The notes: generated by a model not told the origin, from the sequence alone. A stretch of DNA of 64,000 bases from Roseburia sp. (GCA_026168605.1 JAPFDX010000001.1:248001-312000), one strand, 5' to 3'. Shown: positions 16,142 to 25,400, counted from the first letter of the stretch. Program-made: numbers and translations.

Positions 16142-17326
16142 ATGGACAGACAGCTTTTACATACACCGGACGGGGTGCGGGATATTTACGATGAGGAATG
16201 TGAGAGAAAGCTGGTGCTTCAGGAGCGCCTGCACCGGGTACTCCTGCGCTACGGCTACCATCCGATCCAGACGCCGTCCTTTGAATTTTTTGATATTTTC
16301 GGACGCGAGATCGGCACGACGCCGTCGAAGGATCTGTATAAGTTTTTTGACCGCGAGGGAAACACGCTTGTCCTAAGACCGGATATTACGCCATCTATCG
16401 CGCGGTGTGCGGCGAAGTATTACAGCGAGGAGGAGATGCCCGTCCGCCTCTGCTACATGGGAAATACCTATGTGAACAACAACAGTTACCAGGGACGCTT
16501 AAAGGAGCGCACGCAGCTCGGCGCGGAGCTTCTGGGAGATTCCTCGGTGGACGCGGACGCGGAGCTCTTGGCGATGGCGGTTGCCTGCCTGAAGGCTGCC
16601 GGACTGGGCGAGTTCCAGATCAGCGTCGGTCACGCGGATTTCTTCGGCGGACTTTTGGACGCGGCTGGGCTTTTGGAGGAGCAGGAGGCACAGTTGCGGG
16701 AGCTGATCTCAAATAAGAACTTTTTTGGCGTGGAGGAGTTTGCAGAGACGTTAGATCTCCCGGAGGAGCTGCGCAGACTGTTTGGGATGCTCGGAAACTT
16801 CTATGCGGACGCGGTGGGACTCTCGGAGGTGCGGGAGGCTGCAGGATCTTATCCGCGCATCCAAAGGGCAGTCTGCAATCTGGAGGAGCTCTATGCCATT
16901 CTTGAGATTTACGGCATTGCGCGCTATGTCTCCTTTGAGCCGGGCATGGTCAGCGATTACCGCTACTATACGGGCATCGTGTTTGCGGGCTACACGTTCG
17001 GCAGCGGCGAGCCGGTTCTGCGGGGCGGGCGCTACGACAAGCTGCTGCAGTGCTTTGGCAGGGATCTGGCGTCGATCGGATTTGCGGTCGTCATCGACCA
17101 GTTGATGGCTGCGCTGCTGCGGCAGAAAATTGCGATACCGCTCGAACATCGGACGCTGTTGATCGTATACGAAAGCGGGGGGCGCAGCGAGGCAGTCCGC
17201 AGGGCGGAGGAGCTGCGGGCAGACGGGCGCGCCGTGGAGCTTATTTTGCGGGACGCAGGAAAGTCTTGGGAGGATTACATTTCCTATGCGAAAAGAAAGC
17301 ATATCGCGGAGGTTCGTTTTATATAG
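16142..17326 (+). CDS. hisZ: ATP phosphoribosyltransferase regulatory subunit
   Basis: A 394-residue HisZ, a catalytically inactive paralogue of histidyl-tRNA synthetase that forms a hetero-octamer with short-form HisG and confers histidine feedback control on the first step of the pathway. HTPDGVRDIY, RPDITPSIARCAAKYY, RYYTGIVFAGY and GGRYDKLL are present. The ATG at 16142 follows an AGGGGAT-like site and matches the family N-terminus; a TTG at 16106 would add 12 unlike residues. It is first of the his operon. Confidence 0.94.
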   Translation: MDRQLLHTPDGVRDIYDEECERKLVLQERLHRVLLRYGYHPIQTPSFEFFDIFGREIGTTPSKDLYKFFDREGNTLVLRPDITPSIARCAAKYYSEEEMPVRLCYMGNTYVNNNSYQGRLKERTQLGAELLGDSSVDADAELLAMAVACLKAAGLGEFQISVGHADFFGGLLDAAGLLEEQEAQLRELISNKNFFGVEEFAETLDLPEELRRLFGMLGNFYADAVGLSEVREAAGSYPRIQRAVCNLEELYAILEIYGIARYVSFEPGMVSDYRYYTGIVFAGYTFGSGEPVLRGGRYDKLLQCFGRDLASIGFAVVIDQLMAALLRQKIAIPLEHRTLLIVYESGGRSEAVRRAEELRADGRAVELILRDAGKSWEDYISYAKRKHIAEVRFI

Positions 17327-17370
17327 TGATGAGGGAGCGGTATTTGACAGGGAAAGGAAGCGTGGCGGAT

Positions 17371-18027
17371 ATGGAGGAGCGCAGGTATCTGACGTTTGCC
17401 CTCGGAAAGGGCAGACTGGCAAAGAAAACACTGGAATTATTTGAGCAGATCGGGATCACCTGCGAGGAGATGAAGGATCAGGACACGCGCAGGCTGATTT
17501 TTGTAAATGAAGAATTAAAACTCCGCTTTTTCCTCGCGAAAGGGCCGGATGTGCCGACCTATGTGGAGTACGGCGCGGCGGACATCGGCATCGTCGGAAA
17601 GGATACGGTTCTCGAGGAGCGGCGGAATATCTATGAGGTGCTGGATCTCGGCTTTGGCAGATGCCGGATGTGTATCTGCGGACCGGAGAGCGCGGGTGAA
17701 CTGCTGCGGCACCACGCGCAGATCCGTGTTGCGACGAAGTACCCGCACATCGCAAAGGACTATTTCTACAACAGGAAGCACCAGACTGTCGAGATCATCA
17801 AGCTGAACGGCTCGATCGAGCTTGCGCCGATCGTCGGGCTCTCCGAGGTGATCTGCGACATTGTGGAGACGGGCTCGACGCTGCGGGAGAACGGGCTGAT
17901 CGTGCTTGAGGAGGTCTGTCCGCTCTCGGCGCGCATGGTCGTCAACCAGGTAAGCATGAAGATGGAAAACGAGCGCATCACAAAGCTGATTTCTGATTTA
18001 AAAACGGTGATAAAGGAGCAGTCATGA
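17371..18027 (+). CDS. hisG: ATP phosphoribosyltransferase, short form
   Basis: A 218-residue HisG catalysing condensation of ATP and PRPP, the committed step of histidine synthesis. It lacks the C-terminal ACT-like regulatory domain, consistent with the adjacent hisZ. Motifs FALGKGRLAKKTLELF, YVEYGAADIGIVGKD and the PRPP loop DIVETGSTLRENGL are clear. The ATG at 17371 has GGAAAGGAAG upstream; an ATG at 17329 right after hisZ lacks a ribosome binding site. The stop overlaps hisD (ATGA). Confidence 0.95.
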   Translation: MEERRYLTFALGKGRLAKKTLELFEQIGITCEEMKDQDTRRLIFVNEELKLRFFLAKGPDVPTYVEYGAADIGIVGKDTVLEERRNIYEVLDLGFGRCRMCICGPESAGELLRHHAQIRVATKYPHIAKDYFYNRKHQTVEIIKLNGSIELAPIVGLSEVICDIVETGSTLRENGLIVLEEVCPLSARMVVNQVSMKMENERITKLISDLKTVIKEQS

Positions 18028-19316
18028 GAATTTTAAAATTAACGGAAGAGACAAGGACGAATATTCTGGAAAATCTGCTGAAACGGAGTCCGAACTCCTA
18101 CGGGGAGTTTGAAGGGCGCGTCCATGAGATCATCGAAACGGTGCGCGCGCAGCGCGACGCGGCTGTTTTTGCATATACAAAGCGCTTTGACGGCGCAGAC
18201 ATCACGGCTTGGAATGTGCGGGTGACGGAGGAGGAGATCGCCGAAGCCTATGACATGGTCGATCCGAAGCTGCTTGCGGTGATCCGCAAGGCTCTCGTCA
18301 ATATCCGCAGCTACCATGAGAAACAGCGTCAGTTCTCGTGGTTTGACTCGCAGGAAAACGGCGTCATCCTCGGTCAGAAGGTCACGCCGTTAAATACGGT
18401 GGGCGTCTATGTGCCGGGCGGCAAGGCGGTTTACCCGTCGTCGGTGCTTATGAATGTGCTTCCGGCGAAGGTTGCGGGCGTTGGGCGCATCGTGATGACG
18501 ACGCCTCCGGACGCTTCCGGCAAAATCTGTGCGTCAACACTCGTCGCCGCAAAGGAGGCGGGGGTGGATGAAATCTACAAAGCAGGAGGGGCGCAGGCGG
18601 TCGCCGCAATGGCGTTTGGCACGCAGAGTATTCCGAAGGTGGACAAGATCGTAGGACCTGGGAATATCTATGTGGCGCTCGCGAAAAAAGCGGTTTTTGG
18701 CCATGTGAGTATCGATTCGATCGCGGGACCGAGCGAGATACTGGTGCTCGCGGACGAGACGGCAAACCCGCGTTTTGTGGCGGCGGATCTGCTGTCGCAG
18801 GCGGAGCACGACGAGATGGCGTCCGCAATCCTGATCACGACGAGTGAGACGCTCGCAAAAGACGTGGCAAAAGAGGCAGAGCGTTTTGTGGCGCAGCTTT
18901 CCAGAAAGGAGATCATTGAGAAGTCTCTGGAAAACTACGGTTATATCCTCGTGGCGGACACGATGGAGGACGCGGTTGCGGCTGCCAATGAGATTGCCTC
19001 CGAGCATCTGGAGATCGTGACGGCAAACGCCTTCGAGGTCATGACAAAGATCAGGAATGCCGGGGCGATCTTCGTCGGAGAATATTCGAGCGAGCCTCTG
19101 GGGGATTATTTTGCAGGGCCGAACCATGTGCTGCCGACCAACGGGACGGCGAAGTTTTTTTCGCCGCTTGGCGTGGACGATTTTATCAAGAAGTCGAGCA
19201 TCATCTCCTATTCGAGAGAGGCGCTCGAACTGGTCTACCGGGATATCGTGCAGTTTGCAGAGTGCGAGCAGCTCACCGCGCACGCAAATTCGATTCGTGT
19301 GAGATTTGAGGAGTAA
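18024..19316 (+). CDS. hisD: Histidinol dehydrogenase
   Basis: A 430-residue zinc enzyme carrying out the last two oxidations, histidinol to histidine with NAD. Family blocks include GVYVPGGKAVYPSSVLMN, KVDKIVGPGNIYVALAKK, the zinc region around LLSQAEHDEMASAILIT, ASEHLEIV and FAGPNHVLPTNGTAKF. Length is typical. The start overlaps the hisG stop by four bases. hisC, which would supply its substrate, is not next to it. Confidence 0.96.
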   Translation: MRILKLTEETRTNILENLLKRSPNSYGEFEGRVHEIIETVRAQRDAAVFAYTKRFDGADITAWNVRVTEEEIAEAYDMVDPKLLAVIRKALVNIRSYHEKQRQFSWFDSQENGVILGQKVTPLNTVGVYVPGGKAVYPSSVLMNVLPAKVAGVGRIVMTTPPDASGKICASTLVAAKEAGVDEIYKAGGAQAVAAMAFGTQSIPKVDKIVGPGNIYVALAKKAVFGHVSIDSIAGPSEILVLADETANPRFVAADLLSQAEHDEMASAILITTSETLAKDVAKEAERFVAQLSRKEIIEKSLENYGYILVADTMEDAVAAANEIASEHLEIVTANAFEVMTKIRNAGAIFVGEYSSEPLGDYFAGPNHVLPTNGTAKFFSPLGVDDFIKKSSIISYSREALELVYRDIVQFAECEQLTAHANSIRVRFEE

Positions 19317-19320
19317 CGGC

Positions 19321-19349
19321 TTTTCATTTTGCCGTGTTCGTACTATAAT
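19321..19349 (+). promoter_or_regulatory. Possible internal promoter before hisB
   Basis: TTTTCA (19321-19326), 17-base spacer and a perfect TATAAT (19344-19349) in the 82-base hisD-hisB gap, the only sizeable gap in the operon before hisB. Confidence 0.45.
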
Positions 19350-19398
19350 GATAGAGAAGCGCTGTTGCAAAACAGAGAAAGAGTATGGGGGAATGGTT

Positions 19399-19986
19399 AT
19401 GAATCGAACCGCAGAGTGTGTGCGCAGGACAAAGGAGACAGATATTGCGCTGAGCCTGGATCTGGATGGAACGGGAGTGTGCGAGGCGGACACGGGCATC
19501 GGCTTTTTTGACCATATGCTGGACGGCTTTTCCAGACATGGATTTTTTGATCTGAAGCTGTCTGTGAAAGGCGATCTGGCGGTGGACTGCCATCACACGG
19601 TCGAGGATACGGGCATCGTGCTCGGCGGGGCGATCCGCGAGGCGCTCGGCGACAAGAGTGGCATCCGTCGTTACGGGAGCTGTATGCTGCCGATGGACGA
19701 GACGCTGGTGCTCTGCGCCATCGATCTGTCAGGGCGGCCGTACCTCGCCTTTGACGCTGCATTTACGGCAGAACGTCTCGGCGGTCTGGACACGGAGATG
19801 ATAAGAGAATTTTTTTATGCCGTTTCCTATGCGGCAGGCATGAACCTCCATCTGAAGGTGCTCTCAGGCGGCAACAACCACCATATGGCGGAGGCAATGT
19901 TCAAGGCTTTTGCAAGGGCGCTCGCGGAAGCGGTTTCTCTCGATGCACGCATCGACGGCGTGCTGTCGACCAAGGGAAGCCTTTAG
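19399..19986 (+). CDS. hisB: Imidazoleglycerol-phosphate dehydratase
   Basis: A 195-residue monofunctional HisB (no histidinol-phosphatase domain) converting imidazoleglycerol phosphate to imidazoleacetol phosphate. The two metal-binding repeats are visible: GFFDHMLDGFSRHGFFDL with DCHHTVEDTGIVLG, and later GMNLHLKVLSGGNNHHMAEAMFKAFARAL. GGGGG eight bases upstream supports the ATG at 19399; further upstream codons in frame are not conserved. The HisIE fusion follows 16 bases later. Confidence 0.95.
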   Translation: MNRTAECVRRTKETDIALSLDLDGTGVCEADTGIGFFDHMLDGFSRHGFFDLKLSVKGDLAVDCHHTVEDTGIVLGGAIREALGDKSGIRRYGSCMLPMDETLVLCAIDLSGRPYLAFDAAFTAERLGGLDTEMIREFFYAVSYAAGMNLHLKVLSGGNNHHMAEAMFKAFARALAEAVSLDARIDGVLSTKGSL

Positions 19987-20002
19987 AGAAAGGAATTAAA
20001 AA

Positions 20003-21283
20003 ATGGAACATAAAAATATCGTGGCGACGATCTATCTGAAAAACGGGCAGGCGGTCCGGGGCATGGACGATTTTACCCCGGTGGACGATGTGATCGAGCT
20101 GGCGCGGTTCTACAATGACAGCGGGATTGACAAGATTTTGATTTTTGACCTGTCGGATGACGACGAGGAGCATGAGAAAAATATCCATGTGATCAAAAAT
20201 ATCAACCGGAATGTGGAGATCAAGGTCTGTGCGGGTGGCAACATTAACCGTCTCGAGGACGTTAAGAAGTTCATCTATGCGGGCTGCCTTCAGGTCATTG
20301 TCAACGGGGCGAAGCAGGGCAGTATGGAGATCGCGGAGGAGGCGTGCAAACGCTTTGGAAAGGAGCGCATCCTGGTGTCGATTGCAAACGTTGACTTTAT
20401 CTTTAAGCATCAGGAGGAGATCCGTGAGAATTTCCATGAGCTTCTGGTGTTAAACCGGACGGTGCTGGATGCGATCGAAAATATCACCGATCTTCCGTAT
20501 ATCGTAAATTTCGACGCCTGCGATTATGAGAAGATCGTGGAGGTGTTAAAGCGCAACAACACGCGCGGGATCGCGGGAGATTTTATCAATGACCCGCAGA
20601 CGGACATTATGGAGCTTAAGTTCCGCCTGTCCAGGGAGGGCATCAAGATGGATAATTTTGCCCCCGCGCTCGGCTGGACGGATTTTAAGAAAAATTCCGA
20701 CGGCATGGTTCCGGTCGTTGTGCAGGATTACAGGACCGATGAGGTGCTGATGGTTGCCTACATGAATGAAGAAGCGTTTGACACGACGGTCCGCACGGGA
20801 CGGATGACCTATTACAGCCGCAGCAGACAGGAGCTCTGGACAAAGGGGATGACTTCCGGGCATGTGCAGTACGTGAAGTCTCTCACGGCAGACTGTGATT
20901 TTGATACGATCCTGGCGAAGGTGTCGCAGATCGGCGCAGCCTGCCATACCGGAAACCCGACCTGCTTCTTTCACGACATTGTGAAGAAGGAGTATGTGGA
21001 GAAAAATCCGCTCAAGGTGCTGGAGGATGTGTACGGCATTATTTTAGACCGCAGGGAACACCCGAAGGAGGGGTCTTACACGAACTATCTGTTTGACAAG
21101 GGGATCGATAAGATTTTGAAAAAGATCGGCGAGGAGGCGACGGAGATCGTGATCGCCGCAAAGAATCCGGATCCGGAGGAAATCAAATACGAAATTTCGG
21201 ATTTCCTGTATCACATGATGGTGCTGATGGCAGAAAAGGGAGTCACATGGGAGGAAATCACACAGGAACTGTCGCAGAGATAG
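20003..21283 (+). CDS. hisIE: HisIE bifunctional enzyme with a degenerate HisF/HisA-like N-terminal domain
   Basis: A 426-residue fusion. Residues 226-335 are phosphoribosyl-AMP cyclohydrolase (HisI; zinc cysteines C298, C314, C321 in DCDFDT and [10 protein letters not shown]). Residues about 340-426 are phosphoribosyl-ATP pyrophosphatase (His[16 protein letters not shown] and SDFLYH). Residues 1-220 align with the HisF/HisA barrel (start, [34 protein letters not shown]). Aligned to Thermotoga HisF, Asp11 is Tyr and Asp130 is Ala, so the barrel is probably non-catalytic. AGAGAAAGG precedes the ATG. No separate hisF, hisH, hisA or hisC occurs in the window. Confidence 0.9.
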   Translation: MEHKNIVATIYLKNGQAVRGMDDFTPVDDVIELARFYNDSGIDKILIFDLSDDDEEHEKNIHVIKNINRNVEIKVCAGGNINRLEDVKKFIYAGCLQVIVNGAKQGSMEIAEEACKRFGKERILVSIANVDFIFKHQEEIRENFHELLVLNRTVLDAIENITDLPYIVNFDACDYEKIVEVLKRNNTRGIAGDFINDPQTDIMELKFRLSREGIKMDNFAPALGWTDFKKNSDGMVPVVVQDYRTDEVLMVAYMNEEAFDTTVRTGRMTYYSRSRQELWTKGMTSGHVQYVKSLTADCDFDTILAKVSQIGAACHTGNPTCFFHDIVKKEYVEKNPLKVLEDVYGIILDRREHPKEGSYTNYLFDKGIDKILKKIGEEATEIVIAAKNPDPEEIKYEISDFLYHMMVLMAEKGVTWEEITQELSQR

Positions 21284-22362
21284 GGGCAGAGAGGTTCTGG
21301 AACCGTCTCGCGGGCGGCGCATGGCAGCCGGGGCGCAGGGTTTATCTGGATGTGCTGCGTCTGCTCGCCACCGTGTTTGTCGTCTGTGTCCACACGCTTG
21401 AGCTTGCGCGGACACAGCTTGCACCGGGCACGGTTTCTTTTCAGGTTGCGGAGGTGTTTCACTTCGTGTTTCTCTCCTGCAATCTATTGTTTATCATGAT
21501 CAGCGGAGCACTGCTTTTGCCGGTGAAGGGCGAACGGGTGGGCACGTTTTTTGCCCGGCGTTTTTCAAAGGTGGCAGTGCCGTTTTTCGTGTACTATATT
21601 TTGTACGTCTGCGCGAAGGAGGGCGTCGGGGTGCTGGCGCCGGACTACTGGCTGACGTTTCTAAAGCGGATACTGAGCGGCCCTCCCGTGGAGGCGCCGC
21701 ATTTCTGGCTGATCTATATTATTTTATGGCTGTATGTGCTGACGCCGTTTCTGCGCTATCTGGTGCAGAATATCCTGGACGGGGTACTGGCGGGGGTGGT
21801 CGCAGTCCTGTTTTTTGTCAGCGCGCTGGATACTTATCTGCCGCTTTTGGGGATGGATGTACATCTCTCCCCGGTGGTCGATTCGTATGCTTGTGTTTTT
21901 GTGCTGGGGTATTTTCTTTCGGGAAGGTGCACGAGACGGGCGGAGAACCTGATGCTGGCGGGCGGGATCGCTTCGTTTGCCGTGACCTGCTATATCTTTT
22001 TCAATCACGGCTGGTACGATGATTATGTCTACAACACCGCGCCGACCATGATGCTGTTTTCCGCCGCGCTGTTCGTGGGTGCAAAGCGGTTCGCAGAGCA
22101 TAAAACCGGCGGCGGGATCGTTCTTCGTCTGGTCAGCCGTTACAGCTTTTCGATTCTGCTGATCCACTGGGCGGTGCTCCATGTGGTCGTCAAGGATCTG
22201 CTGCACGTTGATGTGATGAGCGGCGGCGTGGTCGGCGGCTGCCTGCTGATGATCTCGCTGACGCTCGTGCTTTCGCTCATTGGCGGTATGGTCATTGATT
22301 TTGTGCTGGTACAGCCGTTGCAGAGGGCGCTGGAGGCGTGTGTCCGGTGGAGGAAGAGGTAG
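21247..22362 (+). CDS. Acyltransferase 3 family membrane protein
   Basis: A 371-residue polytopic membrane protein of the acyltransferase-3 (OafA/ExoZ-like) family. The N-terminal block [21 protein letters not shown] contains the family's RxxxxD and conserved His, followed by about ten hydrophobic helices. Members acylate surface sugars, peptidoglycan or lipids; the acceptor here is unknown. The ATG has AAAAGGGAG upstream and lies 37 bases inside hisIE, so translation is coupled to the his operon although a function in histidine synthesis is unlikely. Confidence 0.85.
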   Translation: MGGNHTGTVAEIGAERFWNRLAGGAWQPGRRVYLDVLRLLATVFVVCVHTLELARTQLAPGTVSFQVAEVFHFVFLSCNLLFIMISGALLLPVKGERVGTFFARRFSKVAVPFFVYYILYVCAKEGVGVLAPDYWLTFLKRILSGPPVEAPHFWLIYIILWLYVLTPFLRYLVQNILDGVLAGVVAVLFFVSALDTYLPLLGMDVHLSPVVDSYACVFVLGYFLSGRCTRRAENLMLAGGIASFAVTCYIFFNHGWYDDYVYNTAPTMMLFSAALFVGAKRFAEHKTGGGIVLRLVSRYSFSILLIHWAVLHVVVKDLLHVDVMSGGVVGGCLLMISLTLVLSLIGGMVIDFVLVQPLQRALEACVRWRKR

Positions 22363-22443
22363 CGATTGGAATTTTTGCATCTGGTCATAAGAAACAGAGG
22401 AAGAAAATATGCAAGATAATATGCAAGTAGATGGAGGATTATT

Positions 22444-22605
22444 ATGGAACGATTTAAAAGAGTTTACCGTCAGGGAACGGTCAGTGTCACGGAAATCTGG
22501 ATCGACACCGAAACGGGTGTAAATTATGTGTTCCACAGAGACGGAAATGCAGCGGGATTCACCCCGCTGCTGGATCAGGATGGAAAACCTGTCGTGACAC
22601 CGTAG
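22444..22605 (+). CDS. DUF6440-like small protein
   Basis: A 53-residue reading frame with an excellent ribosome binding site (GGAGG at 22433-22437, six bases before the ATG). It starts MERFKRVYRQGTVSVTEIW and contains DTETGVNYVFHRDG and TPLLDQDGKPVV, which I recognise as the small DUF6440 family common in Firmicutes; function unknown. It is likely real because of the Shine-Dalgarno match and conserved pattern. A long hairpin follows eight bases downstream. Confidence 0.75.
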   Translation: MERFKRVYRQGTVSVTEIWIDTETGVNYVFHRDGNAAGFTPLLDQDGKPVVTP

Positions 22606-22612
22606 AAGATCC

Positions 22613-22645
22613 GGGCGTGAAAATCGTTAATCAATTTTCACGCCC
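22613..22645. terminator. Long hairpin between the DUF6440-like gene and the pentapeptide-repeat gene
   Basis: A 12-base perfect stem, GGGCGTGAAAAT (22613-22624) with ATTTTCACGCCC (22634-22645), and a 9-base loop. The stop codon of the minus-strand pentapeptide gene (22627-22629) lies in the loop. It probably terminates or protects both convergent transcripts, but neither side has a good T-run. Confidence 0.5.
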
Positions 22646-23211
22646 AGACTGTTTAAGAGATTGATCGCCTCCGGAAAGGAAAATCTGGCTTCCTTCATTT
22701 TACTTGAAGTGATGTCGATCAGATACCCTGTCGCGCCCCTGAAATCTGCCTTGCGAAGATCAGACTCGAAAATCTGCGTCCCTTCCAGTCTGCAATTTAA
22801 AAAATTACTTTCCGATAAATTGCATTGTTCAAACATACTTTCCTGGATGGAATTGCCTGAAAAATGAAATCTGATAAAGTTCATTTCAGAGAATGTGTTA
22901 TACTTGATCTGGCAGTTTTCAAGCCGGTCAATGGAATGTGCGTATTTGCCGGAGGGGAGCAGATCGTTCCAGTGGACGCCTATCAGATTGCATTTCTGAA
23001 AAACTGCATTTTTCACCTCGGAATATCTGGAAGTCAGGCTGATGATCGTGCAGTTTGTAAATTTGCAGTTTACAAACGTACATCCGGTGATGCTGCATTC
23101 TTCAAAAGAGCAGTTTCTGAACTCGCAGTCGATAAATTTGCATCGTTCTGCCGTATATTTTTGCAATTTCTGATCTGTGATCACTTTTTCCTCAAAATAT
23201 GTTTCCTGCAT
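22627..23211 (-). CDS. Pentapeptide repeat protein
   Basis: A 194-residue protein built of pentapeptide repeats, seen as phenylalanine/leucine at every fifth position with cysteine and asparagine flanks: CKFIDCEFRNCSFEECSITG, then CTFVNCKFTNC, and later SNFLNCRLEGTQIFESDLRK and ADFRGATG. Such proteins fold into right-handed quadrilateral helices. Some (Qnr, MfpA, McbG) mimic DNA and protect gyrase; no diagnostic feature shows that here. GGAGT seven bases before the ATG supports the start. It lies in a small accessory patch with a remnant regulator upstream. Confidence 0.85.
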   Translation of the reverse strand: MQETYFEEKVITDQKLQKYTAERCKFIDCEFRNCSFEECSITGCTFVNCKFTNCTIISLTSRYSEVKNAVFQKCNLIGVHWNDLLPSGKYAHSIDRLENCQIKYNTFSEMNFIRFHFSGNSIQESMFEQCNLSESNFLNCRLEGTQIFESDLRKADFRGATGYLIDITSSKMKEARFSFPEAINLLNSLGVKID

Positions 23212-23223
23212 ATCGGGTACTCC

Positions 23224-23430
23224 TTAAATATTTTTGTATTCTTCCTGCAGATATTCCACATATTGCTCAAAAAAACATTTGCCTTTGTCCGTGAGCGTCC
23301 AATACAGCGTAATCTGAATCCGGAATACAGTCAAGGATATTTTCTCTTGTGCAATAAAGTAACACAAAATTTTTATAGGCAGGGGAGTTCTCTATTCCAA
23401 AGATCATGTGAAAATTTATCATGCAGATAG
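23224..23430 (-). pseudogene. Probable remnant of a small protein gene, possibly a winged-helix regulator, with a frameshift
   Basis: Immediately upstream of the pentapeptide gene, one minus-strand frame ending at 23224 reads LYWTLTDKGKCFFEQYVEYL and ends EEYKNI, like the wing and C-terminal helix of MarR/PadR-type regulators. It has no start. A neighbouring frame upstream (about 23430 down to 23315) reads ENSPAYKNFVLLYCTREN and DSDYAV before running out of register. A single indel near 23310-23320 would join them. It may be a decayed regulator gene; the family call is tentative. Confidence 0.35.
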
Positions 23431-23449
23431 CAAATCCGACAAGGGATGC

Positions 23450-23478
23450 TTGCGCTTCTCCCCTGAAATGTTTATAAT
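23450..23478 (+). promoter_or_regulatory. Promoter of the TIGR03960 radical SAM operon
   Basis: TTGCGC (23450-23455), 17-base spacer, perfect TATAAT (23473-23478), 59 bases before the ATG at 23538. Confidence 0.6.
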
Positions 23479-23537
23479 GTGAAAGACCAATACGCAGTGC
23501 GCCTGCACTGCTCAATACGAAACCAGAAAGGAAAAAG

Positions 23538-25400
23538 ATGAGAAAACTTGCACTGACTGATGAAATACTATTAAAAATAGAAAAGCCCGCCCGCTACATT
23601 GGCAACGAGATCAACTCTGTCGTAAAGGACAAGTCCAAGGTAGCGATCCGCTTTGCCATGTGCTTTCCGGACGTCTACGAGATAGGGATGTCGCATCTGG
23701 GCATCCAGATTTTATACGATATGTTCAATAAAAGAGAGGACGTGTGGTGTGAGCGTGTCTACTCTCCGTGGCCGGATCTGCACCGGATCATGAAGGAGCA
23801 GCAGATTCCGCTGTTTGGACTGGAATCCCAGGAGCCGATCAAAAATCTTGATTTTTTAGGCATCACGATCCAGTATGAGATGTGCTATACCAACATCCTC
23901 CAGATTCTTGACCTCGGTCAGATTCCGCTGCTTGCATCAGAGCGCGGCGAGGACTGTCCGATCGTGATCGGGGGCGGACCGTGCACCTACAATCCCGAGC
24001 CGATCGCTGACTTTTTTGACTTGTTTTATATGGGAGAGGGAGAACTTCAGTACGACGCTCTGTTTGACCTCTATCTAAAGATGCGGGCAGAGCAAAAAAC
24101 GCGGGCAGAATTTTTGCATGAGGCTGCGAAAATTCCGGGCATCTATGTGCCGTCTCTCTACGAGCCGTCCTACCATGAGGACGGAACGCTGGCAGCCTTT
24201 ACGCCTCTTTTTGATGATATTCCGCGCACGATCACAAAACAGCTTGTGCTCGATATGACGCAGGCTGTTTACCCGGAGAAACCTGTCGTGCCGTTTATCA
24301 AGGCGACACAAGATCGCGTCGTCTTAGAGATCCAGCGCGGCTGCATCCGCGGCTGCCGTTTCTGTCAGGCGGGCATGGTCTACCGTCCGGTGCGTGAAAA
24401 ACACGTCGAGCGCTTAAAACAGCTTGCCATGACGATGTTAAAGTCCACGGGACATGAAGAGATTTCCCTGAGCTCGCTAAGCTCCTCCGATTACTCGCAG
24501 CTTGAGGAGCTGATCGATTTCCTGATCGATGAATGTAACCGCAGGCATATCAATATCTCCCTTCCATCACTGCGCATCGACGCATTTTCGCTCGATGTGA
24601 TGAGCAAGGTGCAGGATGTGAAAAAGAGCAGCTTAACGTTTGCCCCGGAGGCAGGATCGCAGCGTCTGCGCGACGTCATCAACAAGGGGCTGACGGAGGA
24701 GGATATTTTAAACGGTGCGACGCAGGCATTTGAGGGCGGCTGGAATAAGGTAAAGTTTTACTTTATGCTCGGACTTCCGACGGAGACCACAGAGGATATG
24801 CAGGCGATCGCGAAGCTTGCGAATGAGACGGCTGCGCGTTATTACGATACCGTTCCAAAGGAGAACAGAAACGGCAGATGTCAGATTACCATCAGCACTT
24901 CATTTTTCGTGCCAAAGCCGTTTACCCCGTTCCAGTGGGCGCGGATGTACCCGCCGGAGGATTACATCGGCAGGGCAAAGACCGTCAATGACGCGGTAAA
25001 GGAACAGTTAAACCGCAAGAGCATCAAGTACAACTGGCATGAGGCTGACGTGACCGTTTTAGAGGGCGTGCTTGCGCGCGGTGACAGACGTGTGGCGAAA
25101 GCTGTCTTAGAGGTCTATCAAAACGGCGGTATCTTTGACGCGTGGTCAGAATATTTTGACTACAAACGGTGGCTGGACGCATTTGCAGCGTGCGGCATTG
25201 ACCCTGATTTCTACACCATGCGGGAACGTGAGTTAGACGAGCTGTTCCCGTGGGATTTCATCGATACCGGTGTGACCAAAGAATTTTTACAGAGAGAATG
25301 GAAGCACGCGATGGAGGAGAGTGTGACGCCAAACTGCCGTATGCGCTGCTCGGGCTGTGGCGTCAAAAAATTCGGAGGAGGTGTCTGCTATGAAAATTAG
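23538..25400 (+). CDS. TIGR03960 family B12-binding radical SAM protein
   Basis: A 620-residue radical SAM protein of unreported reaction. The N-terminal 230 residues form a B12-binding-like region (MCFPDVYEIGMSHLG, GGGPCTYNPEP). The SAM core has CIRGCRFC (C269, C273, C276) and SLSSSDYS. A C-terminal cysteine cluster (CRMRCSGCG and a final VC) may bind another metal centre. AACCAGAAAGG lies upstream of the ATG. It is coupled to the TIGR03936 gene, its usual partner, and then RNase G, a conserved clostridial trio whose shared role is not established. Confidence 0.92.
   Translation: MRKLALTDEILLKIEKPARYIGNEINSVVKDKSKVAIRFAMCFPDVYEIGMSHLGIQILYDMFNKREDVWCERVYSPWPDLHRIMKEQQIPLFGLESQEPIKNLDFLGITIQYEMCYTNILQILDLGQIPLLASERGEDCPIVIGGGPCTYNPEPIADFFDLFYMGEGELQYDALFDLYLKMRAEQKTRAEFLHEAAKIPGIYVPSLYEPSYHEDGTLAAFTPLFDDIPRTITKQLVLDMTQAVYPEKPVVPFIKATQDRVVLEIQRGCIRGCRFCQAGMVYRPVREKHVERLKQLAMTMLKSTGHEEISLSSLSSSDYSQLEELIDFLIDECNRRHINISLPSLRIDAFSLDVMSKVQDVKKSSLTFAPEAGSQRLRDVINKGLTEEDILNGATQAFEGGWNKVKFYFMLGLPTETTEDMQAIAKLANETAARYYDTVPKENRNGRCQITISTSFFVPKPFTPFQWARMYPPEDYIGRAKTVNDAVKEQLNRKSIKYNWHEADVTVLEGVLARGDRRVAKAVLEVYQNGGIFDAWSEYFDYKRWLDAFAACGIDPDFYTMRERELDELFPWDFIDTGVTKEFLQREWKHAMEESVTPNCRMRCSGCGVKKFGGGVCYEN

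Noticed and set aside
22420-22445. Tandem ATATGCAAG copies before the DUF6440-like gene
   Set aside because: Only two short copies about ten bases apart; could be chance and nothing around supports a regulator site.
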